Below are positions 8,958-18,652 of a DNA stretch of 64,000 nt, in pieces; the first letter of the stretch is position 1; the number at the start of each line of letters is the position of its first letter. The translations under genes and the position numbers were made by a program. Below the pieces are notes generated by a model. The model ran no database searches and was not told where the DNA came from. It saw only the letters and a program-made list of their open reading frames with translations. This DNA is from Pictodentalium vernedei. Taxonomy: Eukaryota > Mollusca > Scaphopoda > Dentaliida > Dentaliidae. Location of the stretch: NCBI GenBank assembly GCA_031216915.1, contig JAUFNR010000012.1:930001-994000 (forward strand), in the 5' to 3' direction.

Positions 8958-9375
8958 TGGAAATGTTTGACTGCTTTAACTTTGAAAATAATAAATGTTG
9001 GAATGACTGCTTCCCGGCCCAAAAATTTGACAGAACACCGTTTGAAAACCACCGAGAAAATAATCCGTATTTCCATTGGATAATCTCGCAGGATCAAAGG
9101 GACCGGTCGAGTGGTCATTCCCATATTCTTGCGCAATTATTTTATGACCTAGAGGGGGGTTCCGTAAATGAGAGAACTTGCAGATTTACCTACTAGATGG
9201 GATTCAGCATGATTAAAATTAAAACTGGATCTGAAAAGGTGGAACCGATACGGCGTCGGGAACAGGCAACTAATGATAACTGATTCCCGGACGAAGTTTG
9301 TCGATTTCTTTTATGCAGTAAACCTGCTTTTGCATAAATACAGATAGTTGCATTAATGAAACTATCTGGATATTT
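8958..9375 (-). repeat. Ngaro split direct repeat A1 (5' end of element)
   Basis: Near-identical partner of A2 at 1570-1983. On the minus strand it is the element's 5' end and so would hold the promoter. It ends at CTATCTGGATATTT, after which the flanking DNA differs from the B1 junction. Confidence 0.88.
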
Positions 9376-9859
9376 TTAGAATGCCATTTCAGAAAGACTC
9401 ACTTCAGTTGTTTCCATTGGAGATTATTATTGTTTCAGAACAGTGCATTTATTATAGAAGCAGTGCTTCTTTGTGAATTTGAAAGATTGATTCCAAAAGA
9501 GAATTTTGAAGAGAATTTATTTGTCTTGGACAAGAGAATTTATACTTTCTGTGAAACAGAATAATATTATTTTGTGAAAAGCCAGGATTCTACTGAATTA
9601 TTTGGAAATTACCTGTGGCGCCAATACTTCTTGGATTTTTACTCAATTTAAATTTTGCAGAGCATTTTATCATATTTTATTGGAGACTGCTGAAATTTAT
9701 TTATAAGTGAAAATTTTATTACAAATCTATGGGATACTGTTTCTGGAGACACATTCTTGGATTTAATACTACCAGCTGGTAACTTTCTTAACAAGATTCT
9801 TCACCACTGGATTACTGGATTCTGTCAAACTGTACTTGGACTAATTCAATAATTGATTG
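9376..9859. other. Unassigned AT-rich spacer
   Basis: No ORF, hairpin or repeat that recurs in the window was recognised. A TGGCGCC word near 9616 resembles a retroelement primer-binding site, but no LTR end adjoins it convincingly. Confidence 0.4.
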
Positions 9860-10722
9860 CGCTGTTCGAACCTTTATCCCAGGTGGATATGTGTTTTCTC
9901 ACATACAAGATGGCTTTTCTGATGGCTTTTGCCTCAGCCAGATGGGTTAGTGAGCTTCACGCCCTCTCGGTTGATCCAGCCTTTTTTAGGAGCTCTCCCA
10001 ACAGTGTTCTGTTTACCACTGATTGCTCCTTTCTGGCCAAGAATCAGATACCAGGAATGACTCCACCACCTATTTGTATCAGGGCTCTTCCTTCTGCTGA
10101 GGGTAATCGCCTTTTCTTCTGTTATGTTCGTGCACTTCGCATTTATCTCAATCGGACGCAGTTCATTATTAAAGGCAGGAAACAATTTTTTCTGCCTCTT
10201 CCTGGTCAACAGAAGATCTCTCCTCAATCCATTTATCGGTGGATTTGTCTTGCTATTTGCGTGGCTTACGCTCGCCTAGCGACTGACGATTGTATTACCA
10301 ATCGTATTTCTTTCCATGAGGTGCGTGCATTGTCTATCTCTTGGGCTTATGCTAACTCCGGCAAGATGTTATGCAGGCAGTCTACTGGAGAAATGCTTCT
10401 ACTTTCTTCACCCTCTATCTGCGTCAGTTGCTGGAGCAGTCGGAGGACCTTTTTGCTTTGGGCCCTCATTCTTCTGCTCAGGCTGTTGTTTACGCTAGCC
10501 ATTAGGCTTCTTACAAGGTCAGTTCCAGCTCTGTGCTGTTACTGTCCCTTCTGCCTGTGCGTGGCAAAGAACCATATGCCTCATCTCTCATTGTCTTTTA
10601 CTAATGATTGTGATCCTATGGTTTGATAGGCCAAGGGACCTCTTCCTCTGTCCACGGTTCCAGTGCAGTTGGGTTATGTGGGGGGGTTGGTTATGTGATT
10701 CCCTCCATCCTATTCTCTATTC

Positions 10723-10800
10723 AGCCTGTAATAAACAGTTGTAAGGTAGGTTGATAAGAAATTTAAATTTTAAATTTCCTTTCTTATTATATCTACCTTG
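10723..10800 (+). repeat. DIRS internal complementary region (partial copy)
   Basis: The stretch running from AATAAACAGTTGTAAGG to TTCTTATTATATCTACC is equivalent to 40371-40455. It is largely self-complementary across its AT-rich centre, and complementary to the element's right-end extension at about 11395-11427. Confidence 0.7.
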
Positions 10801-11006
10801 TTTACATGGAAGCCCTCCCGTCTTCTTTTTCGGGTAAGAATCCTTCCTCCCCGCTGATCACATAACTCCAATGTTGGTGGATCCATAAGAATGATTCATT
10901 AGTTACTGCCTGCGCACTGGTACTGAAAGCAGTGGATCTTTACTAGGAGAAGAGCATCCCCTACTGGGTGTGCGCCAGTAGCACTCGACCCAGTTTTGGC
11001 TTATTT

Positions 11007-11313
11007 TTATACCACCCACTTGAAAAGTGGGCGGTATATAGCATTCATGGTGTCCGTACTTCCGTACTTACGTACGTTCGTACGTCCGTACTTCCGTACG
11101 TCCGTACGTCCGTGACGCTTTGGGGGTACACATCTGCTATCCGCTACTCCTCTTAAACCAGTGGGTGGATTTCATTGAAACTTACAGGCATTCTTTTCTA
11201 TACATTATAGATGTGCACCTCCTATTTTGCTTTCAGGTATTTTTACTGTTGTGAAATGTTTCTTGGTTGGAGTGGGTGGTATCTTTAGTGAGCAGTGCTC
11301 ACAGTAATTCTAG
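11007..11313 (+). mobile_element. Helitron/Helentron-like short element inside DIRS repeat
   Basis: The insert starts with a hairpin (TATACCACCCAC...GTGGGCGGTATA, about 11008-11038) followed by a tandem TACGTCCG tract. It ends with a second hairpin (GTGAGCagtGCTCAC) and then AGTAATTCTAGT. The uninterrupted DIRS repeats elsewhere in the window continue from GGCTTATTTT into the GGTG sequence, which gives the empty site. A 3' hairpin shortly before CTAG-T and insertion between Ts without a long target duplication are Helitron/Helentron traits. The insert is related in its end structure to 44791-45530. It is non-autonomous. Confidence 0.7.
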
Positions 11314-11427
11314 TTATTTGGTGCTTTTGCACCACTTTTCTTTCCCAAATCCCTTGGGAAAGATCAAAATAGAGAGTATATTTTCCGAGTTAGGGACTTC
11401 CGGAAATTTACCATAAAATTTAAATTT

Positions 11428-13249
11428 TTAGCTCAACTTTGACGAAGTCAAATTTGAGCTATTGTCATGGCCCGTCGTCTGTCCGTCCGTCAACAATTGG
11501 CTATGGCTCGGGCTAGAGGTCGTATTTATGAACCGATCTTTACGAAACTTCTTGTGTACCTTTGTTATGACCCTGGGACGGGAACGAGTGTTTTTGGGTG
11601 CTGTCCGAAATTCAAGATGGCTGCTAGCTGCCATTTTGTACCGACAATGCAGAAATCTGTTTTTTGTACAGAACTTCCATATGAAAGCTCTGATTTGAAT
11701 AATTTTATGTATGAATGTTTAGTACCATGGGATACATCACATATAATACGGGTTTTTTTCTCGTGCGTAAATTATGCAAATTAGACTAACTTTGATGTTT
11801 TTTGGTGTTACTGTCAGCACTGTAAGTGCAAATGCCAATACGGCTCGGGCTAGAGGCCGTATTTATGAACCGATCTTTACAAAACTTCTTGGGTACCTTT
11901 GTTATCACCGTGGGACGAGAACGAGTGTTTTGGGGTCCGGTCCCAAATTCAAGATGGCCGATGGCAGCCATTTTGTACGAAATTTGGTGCAATCAGATTT
12001 TTGCACAGAACTTCCATAAGAAAGCGCTGATTTGAATAATTTTTTGTGTGAATGTTTAGTATCATGGGATACATCACATATAATACGGGTTTTTTTCTCG
12101 TGCAGAAATTATGCAAATTAGATGAACTTTGATTTTTTCAGTGCTGCTTACACACAGTAAGTACACATGTCAATACGGCTCGGGCTAGAGTCTGTATTTA
12201 TGAACCGATCTTCACGAAACGTCTTGGGTACCTTTGTTATCACCTTGGGACGAGTACGAGTGTTTCTGGGTGCGGTCCAAAATTCAAGATGGCTGCCAGT
12301 AGCCATTTTGTATCGAAATTAGGTCTAATCAGTTTTTTGTACACAACTTCTATACGGCTCAGGCTAGATGTCGTATTTATGAACCGATCTTTACGAAACT
12401 TCTTGGGTATCTTTCTTATTACCGTGGGATGAGAACGAGTGTTTTTGGGTGTGGTCCGAATTTCAAGATGGCCACCAGCAGCCATTTTGTACCAAAATTA
12501 GTGCAATCAGTCTTTTGTACAGAACTTCTGTATGAAAGTTCTGATTTGAATAAATTTTTGTATGAATGTTTAGTAACATGGAATACATCACATATAGTAC
12601 GGGTTTTTTTCTCGTGCAGAAATTATGCAAATTAGATGAACTTTGATTTATTCAGTGCTACTTATACTTTGTAAGTGCACATGTCAATACGGCTCGGGCT
12701 AGAGGCTGTATTTATGAACCGATCTTCACAAAACTTCTTGGGTACCTTTGTTATCACCTTGGGACGAGAACGAGTGTTTCTGGGCGCGGTCCAAAATTCA
12801 AGATGGCTGCCAGTGGCCATTTTGTACCGAAATTTGGTCCAATCAGTTTTTTGTCACAACTTCTGCACAGCTCATATTTGTGAACTGATCTTCACGAAAC
12901 TTCTTGGGTACCTTTGTTTTCACTTTGGGACAGGAATGAGTGTGTTTTGGGGTGCCTTTGTTATCACTGTGCTATGAGAACAAATATTTTGGGGTTCAGT
13001 CAGACCCACTGTGGGACTCAATGATTTTTTCTAGTTTAGCATCTGACTGTCACCCACCTTTACAATACTTTACCTATACATTTGTTACAGGCAACGGTCA
13101 GTATTTATGTACAGACCGTTACAATACTTTATATGTACCTTTGTTATCAGGTCATTACCTAGATGTTTGTCATTGCTGTGTCACATACTATACATGTACA
13201 TGTCTTTGTCTTGACAAGTTGAGCTACAGTGTCATTGACACTTTCATTT
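11428..13249 (+). mobile_element. Helentron/HINE-like family A, copy A1 with tandem core
   Basis: The 5' end is a hairpin (AGCTCAA, TTTG stem at about 11430-11460) followed by a GTCCGTCCGTC tract. The body is several copies of a ~290-bp core, each with CGGCTCGGGCTAGAG, a GGGTACCTTTGTTAT segment and an AAGATGGCTGCC/GGCCATTTTG inverted pair. The 3' end is the hairpin AGTGTCAtTGACACT followed by TTCATTT. Copies A2 (46157-47437) and A3 (55631-57744) share both ends. Recurring 60-115-residue frames here are only the core read in translation. It is a non-autonomous element like the 'pearl'/HINE elements described in bivalves and flies. Confidence 0.75.
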
Positions 13250-13375
13250 TAGATCTTCTGGTCAGAATCTTTGGATATTTGGTATAAGCTTTTCTTAGGA
13301 GGGGCAGATGCAACTTGCTGAAATCAATTCCCTGTGTTGATATTTAGGTTACCATGTCAGGCGAGCACCCTCAAA
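13250..13375. other. Short unassigned spacer
   Basis: Single-copy-looking sequence between two short elements. Nothing recognised. Confidence 0.3.
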
Positions 13376-13890
13376 CCTCCTGGGGCCTGTTGTTCCCCTG
13401 ACTTAAGTCGGGTGGCATATGGTGATTGAAGTGTGCATGTGTCTGTGTGTGTGTGTGTGTGTGTGTGTCCGAGCCATTAACTTGAAAACGGTTAGGGCCA
13501 CAGTCATCAAACTTCACACAATTATAAAGAACCATGGGAGGCTGTTTCACACACTATAGCCGGGTTCGTACCTTCAAGGTCAAGGTCACATTTCAAGGTC
13601 GCACTAAAAAGTGGTAAATATTCGTGTCTCAGCCGTAACTCAGAAACGAATCATAGTACAATTGTTAAACTTTTTACAAATGTTAAGGACAGTCAAAAGG
13701 TGTGCCGTGTATAATAGTTTCCAACACATCCGCAAGGTGAAGGTCACAATTGACCTTCATATGTTCAGGCTCACAAATCGTGTCTCAAGCATAACTCCAA
13801 AACTATTAGGGCTACAATCTAACATCGCTCAATTATAAAAGACAACAGGTGGATGTGTCACACACCACCACACCACAGCCAGGACCGTAA
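13376..13890 (+). mobile_element. Hairpin-started short element with (GT)n tract
   Basis: Begins with a hairpin at 13395-13416 (CCCTGACTTAAGTCGGG) and runs into a (TG)n microsatellite at about 13440-13470. It then holds two loose repeats of a unit with 'cgtgtctcagcctaactc' and 'aaggtcaaggtcac' wording. The architecture matches the other hairpin-first elements in this window. The 3' end could not be fixed. Confidence 0.45.
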
Positions 13891-14839
13891 GTTCAAGATG
13901 AATTTTTGTTGGGGGGGGGGGGGGGGAAGGAGATGTGTTACCTTAGTAACATATTTCTTGTTTTTTTATCTGAACATGCATGTTCGTTTTGTGGTGGGAG
14001 TAAGCTCTGGGCGAGTTGTCAATGTACAATCCTCTTACTGTTAGTGTGTTGTGTGTGGATGTATAAGAGAACTACTGTGTGGTGTCATGTTCATAATGAC
14101 GGAAAGGAAATTGTTTGGAATTGTACTTTAAATGCTTCAAATTGTGAGTGATTCTTAAAAATTTTCCAACATCAAAACTTAATTGAATGTTTCTGTTGAC
14201 GCAACTTAAAAGGATGAAAACACACCCAAGAACAGAGGCGAGCAATTATTTGCGCACCTTGGACAATTTTTCCATGAGCGATGGTGCGCAAGAGCAATCA
14301 TTTGTCTTTCCCATGCGTCACTGTGAAATGAAAAAAAAATATACCCCCCCCCCCCCCACCCCAAAAAAAAATGTTCAGATGTTCCGACACTCATCTAATT
14401 TCATGCAGTAAAAGCCCACACTCACTGGCCATAGTCGTTCTTGTGTAGGCCCCATCGGCTAGTCTCACAGACAGGTTGTGACTTAAACAAAGATAATAGT
14501 TGCAGGGGATGTATTTTGACTGAAAATTTTGGGTGCAGCGCAGGAGGTATTTTGGCTGAAAATATTGGGTGTGACGTACACGTGGGAGCAACTTGTACAT
14601 GGACATAATTATACAGTAATAATCGCTTTTGGATTTGCCCATTCTGTTGACGTTCGCTGCTATTTTAAAAATGAGATTACGAGGGGGTTGTTGTAAATTT
14701 TGAAGTTTAACGTCAAAGTATGTAAAAATCGTATGGCTGTTTTTTTGGCACCTGTAGGTTTGTTTTTTGGTTTGCGACAAAAACCAAAACTGAACCAAAA
14801 ACGTCCATGCTCAAGCGGGGTGGTTGGGAGGGCGGTAAC
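13891..14839. other. Unassigned region with poly-G and poly-C tracts
   Basis: Contains a run of 16 G at 13911-13926 and a run of 14 C at about 14344-14357, but no supported gene. Predicted frames across the homopolymers (GGGGG/PPPPP) are artefacts. Confidence 0.4.
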
Positions 14840-16110
14840 TTGATAATAGTTTGACTCACATTCATGAAACTTCATAGGTTGGTTTGCATCAGCGAGAGTA
14901 AGAACCCTATTTATTTTGGACTTGCTAGGTCAAAGGTAAATGTTACAGTGACCTTGAATATTGTAAATTGCAAACAATTGTTTTCCAGATGATAACCCGC
15001 ATTCATGAAACTTCATATGTAGATTGGCCTTTGTGAGAGGAAGAACCCTATTTATTTTGGACTCGCTAGGTGAAAGGTCAAGGTCACAGTGACCTTCAAC
15101 ATAGTAAATCGTAAACAATTGGCTTCTGGATGATTACTTGATAATGGTTCGACTCACGTTCATGAAACTTCAAAGGTAGGTTGGCATCAGTGAGAGGAAG
15201 AATCCTATGTATTTTTGACTCACTAGGTGAAAGGTCAAGGTCACAGTGACCTTCAACATAGTAAATCGTAAACATTTGATTTCCGGATGATAATTTGACA
15301 ATGGTTTGACCCACATTCATGAAACTTAATAGGCAGATTGGCCCTGGTGAGAGGAAGAACCATTTATATATTGGATTCGGTAGTTGGAAGGTCAAGACCA
15401 CAATGGCATTGAACATAGTAAATCGTAAACAATTGGTTTCCGGATAATAACGTGATATTGGTTCAACCCACATTCGTGAAACTTCATATATAGGTTGGCC
15501 TTGGTGAGAGGATGAGCGCTTCTCTATCTATTTTGGACTCGCTAGATGAAATATCAAGGTCACAGTGACCCTGAACATAGTAAATCGTAAACAATTGGTT
15601 TCCGGGTGATAACTTGATAATGGTTTGACCCACATTCATGAAACTTCATATGTAGATTGACCTCTGTGAGAGGAAGAACCCTATTTATTTTGGACTCACT
15701 AGGTCAAAGGTCAAGGTCACAGTGATCCTGAACATAGTAAATGAAAACAATTGGTTTTCGGATGATACCTTGATAATGGTTTGACCCACATTCATAAAAC
15801 TTATAGGTTGGTTGGCCAAGGTGAGTAGAATACCCCTATTTATTTTGGACTTGCTAGGTCATAGGTCAAGGTCACAGTGACCTCGAACATAACAAATCGA
15901 AAGCAGTTGGTTTCCTGATGATAATTTGACAAGGGTTCCACCCAAGTTCATGAAACTCCATAGGTAGGTTGGTACTGGTGCAACAAAGAGCCCTATTTAT
16001 TGGAATCAATAGGTCAAAGGTCAAGGTGACAGTGACTTTTCACATAGTAAATTGTAAACAATTGGTTTCTGGACAAGAAGTTGATAATGATTAAACCCAC
16101 TTTTGTACTG
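14840..16110 (+). repeat. 157-bp tandem array (about 8 units)
   Basis: The landmark TTCATGAAAC or a variant occurs at 14861, 15003, 15159, 15317, 15473, 15635, 15791 and 15949, giving a period of about 157 bp. Each unit also has a 'tattttggactcgctaggtcaaaggtcaaggtcacagtgacc' region and a 'gtaaacaattggtttcc' region, in degenerate form. Four units retain the perfect palindromic core GGTCAnnnTGACC (15081-15095, 15238-15252, 15557-15570, 15869-15883). Such cores occur inside bivalve HINE-like elements. No ends were identified for this one. Confidence 0.85.
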
Positions 16111-16696
16111 TCACAACTTGACATTGGATTAATGATCCGATCGGCATTTTTACTGGTTTTAGTCAGTAGAAATTAGTCCTGTTTTTAGGTGGATTACTGT
16201 GGTGTAGAATGGAACATAATTTCCATTGACAACTTTATTTTTCCCTAAGATATGAATATGTATAAAGTGTTTCAGAGTTTATATTGTAGCTGAGCATCTG
16301 ACTCAGCGATGTCCAGTTACAGGTGATTGATTTTCTCAATTACCTAAAGTCGAGTTTGCCTCGCATGTAATTTAGTCAAACTGCATGCACTGTTCACTAA
16401 TTAACCTAAACTAACATTAAACTTATTGGACAGTCAAATCTGTCCATGCAGTTCTATTGGACAGATTTGTTTACTGCTCACCAGTGTCTGTAAGGGTGAT
16501 TTTTTGGACAAGGATTTGAAACAGTTTTCCCAGTTTTGTTCAGAGAAATAAGCTGTGTTATTGTGATATCTATGTTTTAGTGAAATTATATTATTTATTT
16601 CTGTGTAATACATGGGAAGATGTCAAGAAAATAATCATTCATTATAATAACATGGGATGAGGAGGATATAAGGATTTCTTGAATCAAGGTACAGTC
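16111..16696. other. Unassigned AT-rich region
   Basis: No ORF of note, no repeat shared within the window. Nothing recognised. Confidence 0.4.
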
Positions 16697-16719
16697 AAGG
16701 CACATTTGGCCACAAGTTG

Positions 16720-17320
16720 GGTAAAGCTGAAGAATGGGGGACTTTTCCTTTTATGTAAAAACAACGCATTTTTCTCACCTTTTTTCTACATTTTCCTATT
16801 ACTAGTCATGTTTTCGATAAAATGAATGAAAGATATTCACTTTTGACTGAGATTAAAGATAATTTAAACCCTTTTAATGTTACAGTGCCAGAGATTCTTC
16901 TGCATTCTCGCCATTTTGAAGTGTGCATTTACATAAATTTTGTTTTCTCTTTGGCTGGCGATTGTAGGTCTAGGGTCAGTGTAGTGAGGGTTAGGGTTAG
17001 CTTACCAGTAAGCTAACCCTAGCCCTCACTACACTGACCCTAGACCATGTCGGGAACAGAACAAACAATCATACCAAAAACAACCAATACACAGAGCAGT
17101 CGCCGAAAAACACAAAAATACATGGAGGAAAGATGAATGTAAATGTCACAAATCGCACAGGTAAAAGCAATTGTTGAGCAGTTATAATGGCCAGTAAAAG
17201 TGAATATCTTTCGGTCATTTTATCGAAAACATGACTAGTAATAGGAAAATACAGAAAAAAGGTGAGAAAAATGCGTTGTTTTTACGGAAATGGAAAAGTC
17301 CCCTATTCTTCAGCTTTACC
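16720..17320. mobile_element. hAT-like foldback transposon, 601 bp, 8-bp target duplication
   Basis: The ends are inverted repeats starting GGTAAAGCTGAAGAAT, and the arms stay complementary for roughly 130 bp (through the ACTAGTCATGTTTTCGAT region). The target site ACAAGTTG is present at 16712-16719 and again at 17321-17328. The uninterrupted site is seen in the related repeat at about 41510. An 8-bp duplication suggests hAT (or a similar) superfamily mobilisation. There is no transposase. The interior holds a second, ~72-bp palindrome at 16971-17042. Confidence 0.85.
16971..17042. repeat. Inner palindrome (cruciform-capable), type 1
   Basis: TAGGGTCAGTGTAGTGAGGG reads into a centre at about 17006 and back out as its complement, ending CACTGACCCTA. 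It shares its outer TAGGGTCAGT and inner GGTTAGCT words with the two palindromes at 18227-18286 and 18330-18389. Confidence 0.85.
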
Positions 17321-17520
17321 ACAAGTTGTTCTCAGGAAATATTATTGTATTATCAGTTCTGGTACGAATACGGAAGCAGACTTTCAGGAACCAGTGGTCA
17401 ACTCTTTGAGTTGATTTCATATATATAGTGTTCTATACCTCCCAACCTTCATTTGATGTATAATTTGTGTATATTGAATTTGAACTTGACGGGACGTGTA
17501 ACGTACATTTGGTCAAATTT

Positions 17521-17716
17521 CAGGTAATTTTCTCAAAAGTCCCGAGAAGGTCAGAAAGGAATAACCCCAATAAATTATATATCAATTTGTTTGGAATGAA
17601 ACATAGATTTTGTGGAAACTAAGATTTGCCATGGAACCGTTACCATGTGGCAGAAACCACTGCCTGAAAGTCTGCTATGGCATAAGTAAGAGATCAAATT
17701 TTATACAATAAAATAC
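17521..17716. other. Short unassigned spacer
   Basis: Low-complexity AT-rich sequence with no recognised feature. Confidence 0.3.
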
Positions 17717-17815
17717 CTTAAGGGGCTATATAAGTGATTTTGTTTATTTTGAAAATTCTCACCTCTGATATTCCTTCAATTCAAATTAAGGTGATGGTCA
17801 AGTGACCAGATGTCA
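17717..17815 (-). repeat. End fragment of TTAA-foldback family
   Basis: TTAAGGGGCTATATAAGTGA followed by TTTTGTTTATTTTGAAAATTCTCACCTC matches the outer end of the foldback at 31914-41748, including the TTAA target. Only one end is seen here. Confidence 0.65.
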
Positions 17816-18226
17816 ATACTTTGCATCGAATTACCACAAAAGAGGCTGGTCATTTCTGAGTTATACATTCAGAATTATATATAGCAACCACATATAATTG
17901 TGTTCTATAAAATATATTCCTTATGGTAAAGGCCAAGAATAGAGGACCGCGCGTTTTTTAAGATATTAAAACATTTTTTACAACTCTTTTGGAGTTTCTT
18001 ATCATTCTAAGACATGTTTTACACAAAATTAGCCCAAAACGGCGATACCTACTGACAAATATCATCATTTTTAACCCTTTTTACATTCCGTTAACTTTAT
18101 TCTCCAAACAATTTCAACAACAAAACCTGCGGTAAACAGGTACGCAATTCTTTGTTTTTTTCCGCTATCGTGTATACTCCATTTGATCGGAGTATACAAG
18201 GGTGTAATTACAATGGGAGAACGAAT

Positions 18227-18286
18227 TAGGGTCAGTTTGGGATGGATACGGGTTAGCTAACCCATACCCAACCTAAACTGACCCTA
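18227..18286. repeat. Inner palindrome (cruciform-capable), type 2 copy 1
   Basis: A 60-bp palindrome centred on GGTTAGCTAACC, with outer words TAGGGTCAGTTT and its complement. A few mismatches interrupt the arms. Confidence 0.85.
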
Positions 18287-18329
18287 GTACGCAAAGAAGG
18301 CAATGATTAGAATACGGCCACCAATGCAT

Positions 18330-18389
18330 TAGGGTCAGTTTAGGATGGGTACGGGTTAGCTAACCCGTACCCATCCTAAACTGATCCTA
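18330..18389. repeat. Inner palindrome (cruciform-capable), type 2 copy 2
   Basis: A second copy 44 bp further on, almost perfectly palindromic (centre GGGTTAGCTAACCC, one mismatch near the outer end). The two copies have different short flanks, so they are not a simple tandem repeat. Confidence 0.88.
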
Positions 18390-18652
18390 GCATGCAAAAA
18401 GGTAATGATTGCTCCCCTGTGACGTCACATCGAAACATCCACAGCTCCATTTCAGAACGCAATCAGAAATTCATTTTGTTTCGAAAACCCGTCACAGAGA
18501 AAAGGGTTAAAAGTGATTATTTTTGTGAGTGGGTATCGGTGTTTTGGGCTAATCTTGTGTAAAACATGTCTTAGAATCATAAGTAACTCAAAAAAGTTGT
18601 GAAATATGTTTTATTTTCTTAAAAAACGCGCGGTCCTCTATTCTTGGCCTTT

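Larger units (their letters stand above)
1281..9375 (-). mobile_element. Ngaro-type tyrosine-recombinase retrotransposon, looks whole
   Basis: Read on the minus strand the element runs: repeat A1 (9375-8958), SGNH-hydrolase ORF, gag-like ORF, RT/RNase H ORF, tyrosine recombinase ORF, repeat B1 (2188-1984), repeat A2 (1983-1570), a ~80-bp spacer, repeat B2 (1489-1285). This A1-body-B1-A2-B2 order is the split direct repeat layout known for Ngaro and PAT elements. An SGNH hydrolase is known from Ngaro elements. The A pair differs at about 3 positions over ~415 bp and the B pair at about 2 over ~205 bp, so the insertion is young. All four ORFs are open, and the element looks whole with no evident break. 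The gag/RT and RT/YR frames overlap, as is common in this group. The host flanks join without an obvious target duplication, as expected for recombinase-mediated insertion. Confidence 0.88.
9860..11427 (+). mobile_element. DIRS element, right-hand part (recombinase, ICR, right inverted repeat)
   Basis: The segment 9860-10630 encodes a DIRS-type tyrosine recombinase region (for example FASARWVSELHALS and HEVRALSISWAYANS-like blocks). It is followed by an internal complementary region at about 10723-10800 and the right inverted terminal repeat at about 10868-11427. The same succession is seen, fuller, in the DIRS at 32263-40836, to which it is clearly related. The left portion (gag, RT) is missing. 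It is a broken fossil with several breaks. Its inverted repeat holds a Helitron-like insertion at 11007-11313, and its right end abuts the family A element. Confidence 0.85.
16697..17520 (+). repeat. Fragment of TTAA-foldback family, interrupted by a foldback transposon
   Basis: Segments 16697-16719 and 17321-17520 together match the arm of the foldback element at 41279-41744 (shared words GGCCACAAGTTG, TTATCAGTTCTG, GATGTATAATTTGTG). They are split by the 601-bp insertion at 16720-17320. Related pieces lie at 31918-32262 (reverse), 41749-42400 and 45855-45900. Confidence 0.7.
17926..18652. mobile_element. hAT-like foldback transposon, 727 bp, with two inner palindromes
   Basis: Inverted ends start GGTAAAGGCCAAGAATAGAG; the arms pair over more than 100 bp (through the ACGCGCGGTCC and AGACATGTTTTACAC regions). 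The flanks TTCCTTAT and TTCCTTTG look like an 8-bp target duplication with two differences. The first bases GGTAAAG are shared with the 16720-17320 element, so the two are probably one superfamily. The interior holds two ~60-bp palindromes. No transposase is present. Confidence 0.82.

Noticed and set aside
9600-9640. Retroelement primer-binding site (TGGCGCC)
   Set aside because: No LTR end precedes it, and no internal region follows; the word is short enough to occur by chance.
11428-13249. Recurring 60-115-residue frames of the type YEPIFTKLLGYLCYH in the family A cores (also at 46157-47437 and 55631-57744)
   Set aside because: They are the same tandem core translated in different frames and copies, with no conserved start or stop and no domain; not genes.
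14840-16110. CRISPR-like regular array
   Set aside because: The units are ~157-bp near-identical repeats without short unique spacers, in an animal genome; it is a satellite-like array. The same applies to 42405-44790.
16985-17035. Telomere-like GGGTTAGGGTTAG
   Set aside because: Only two units, inside a palindrome; explained by the palindrome's own words.
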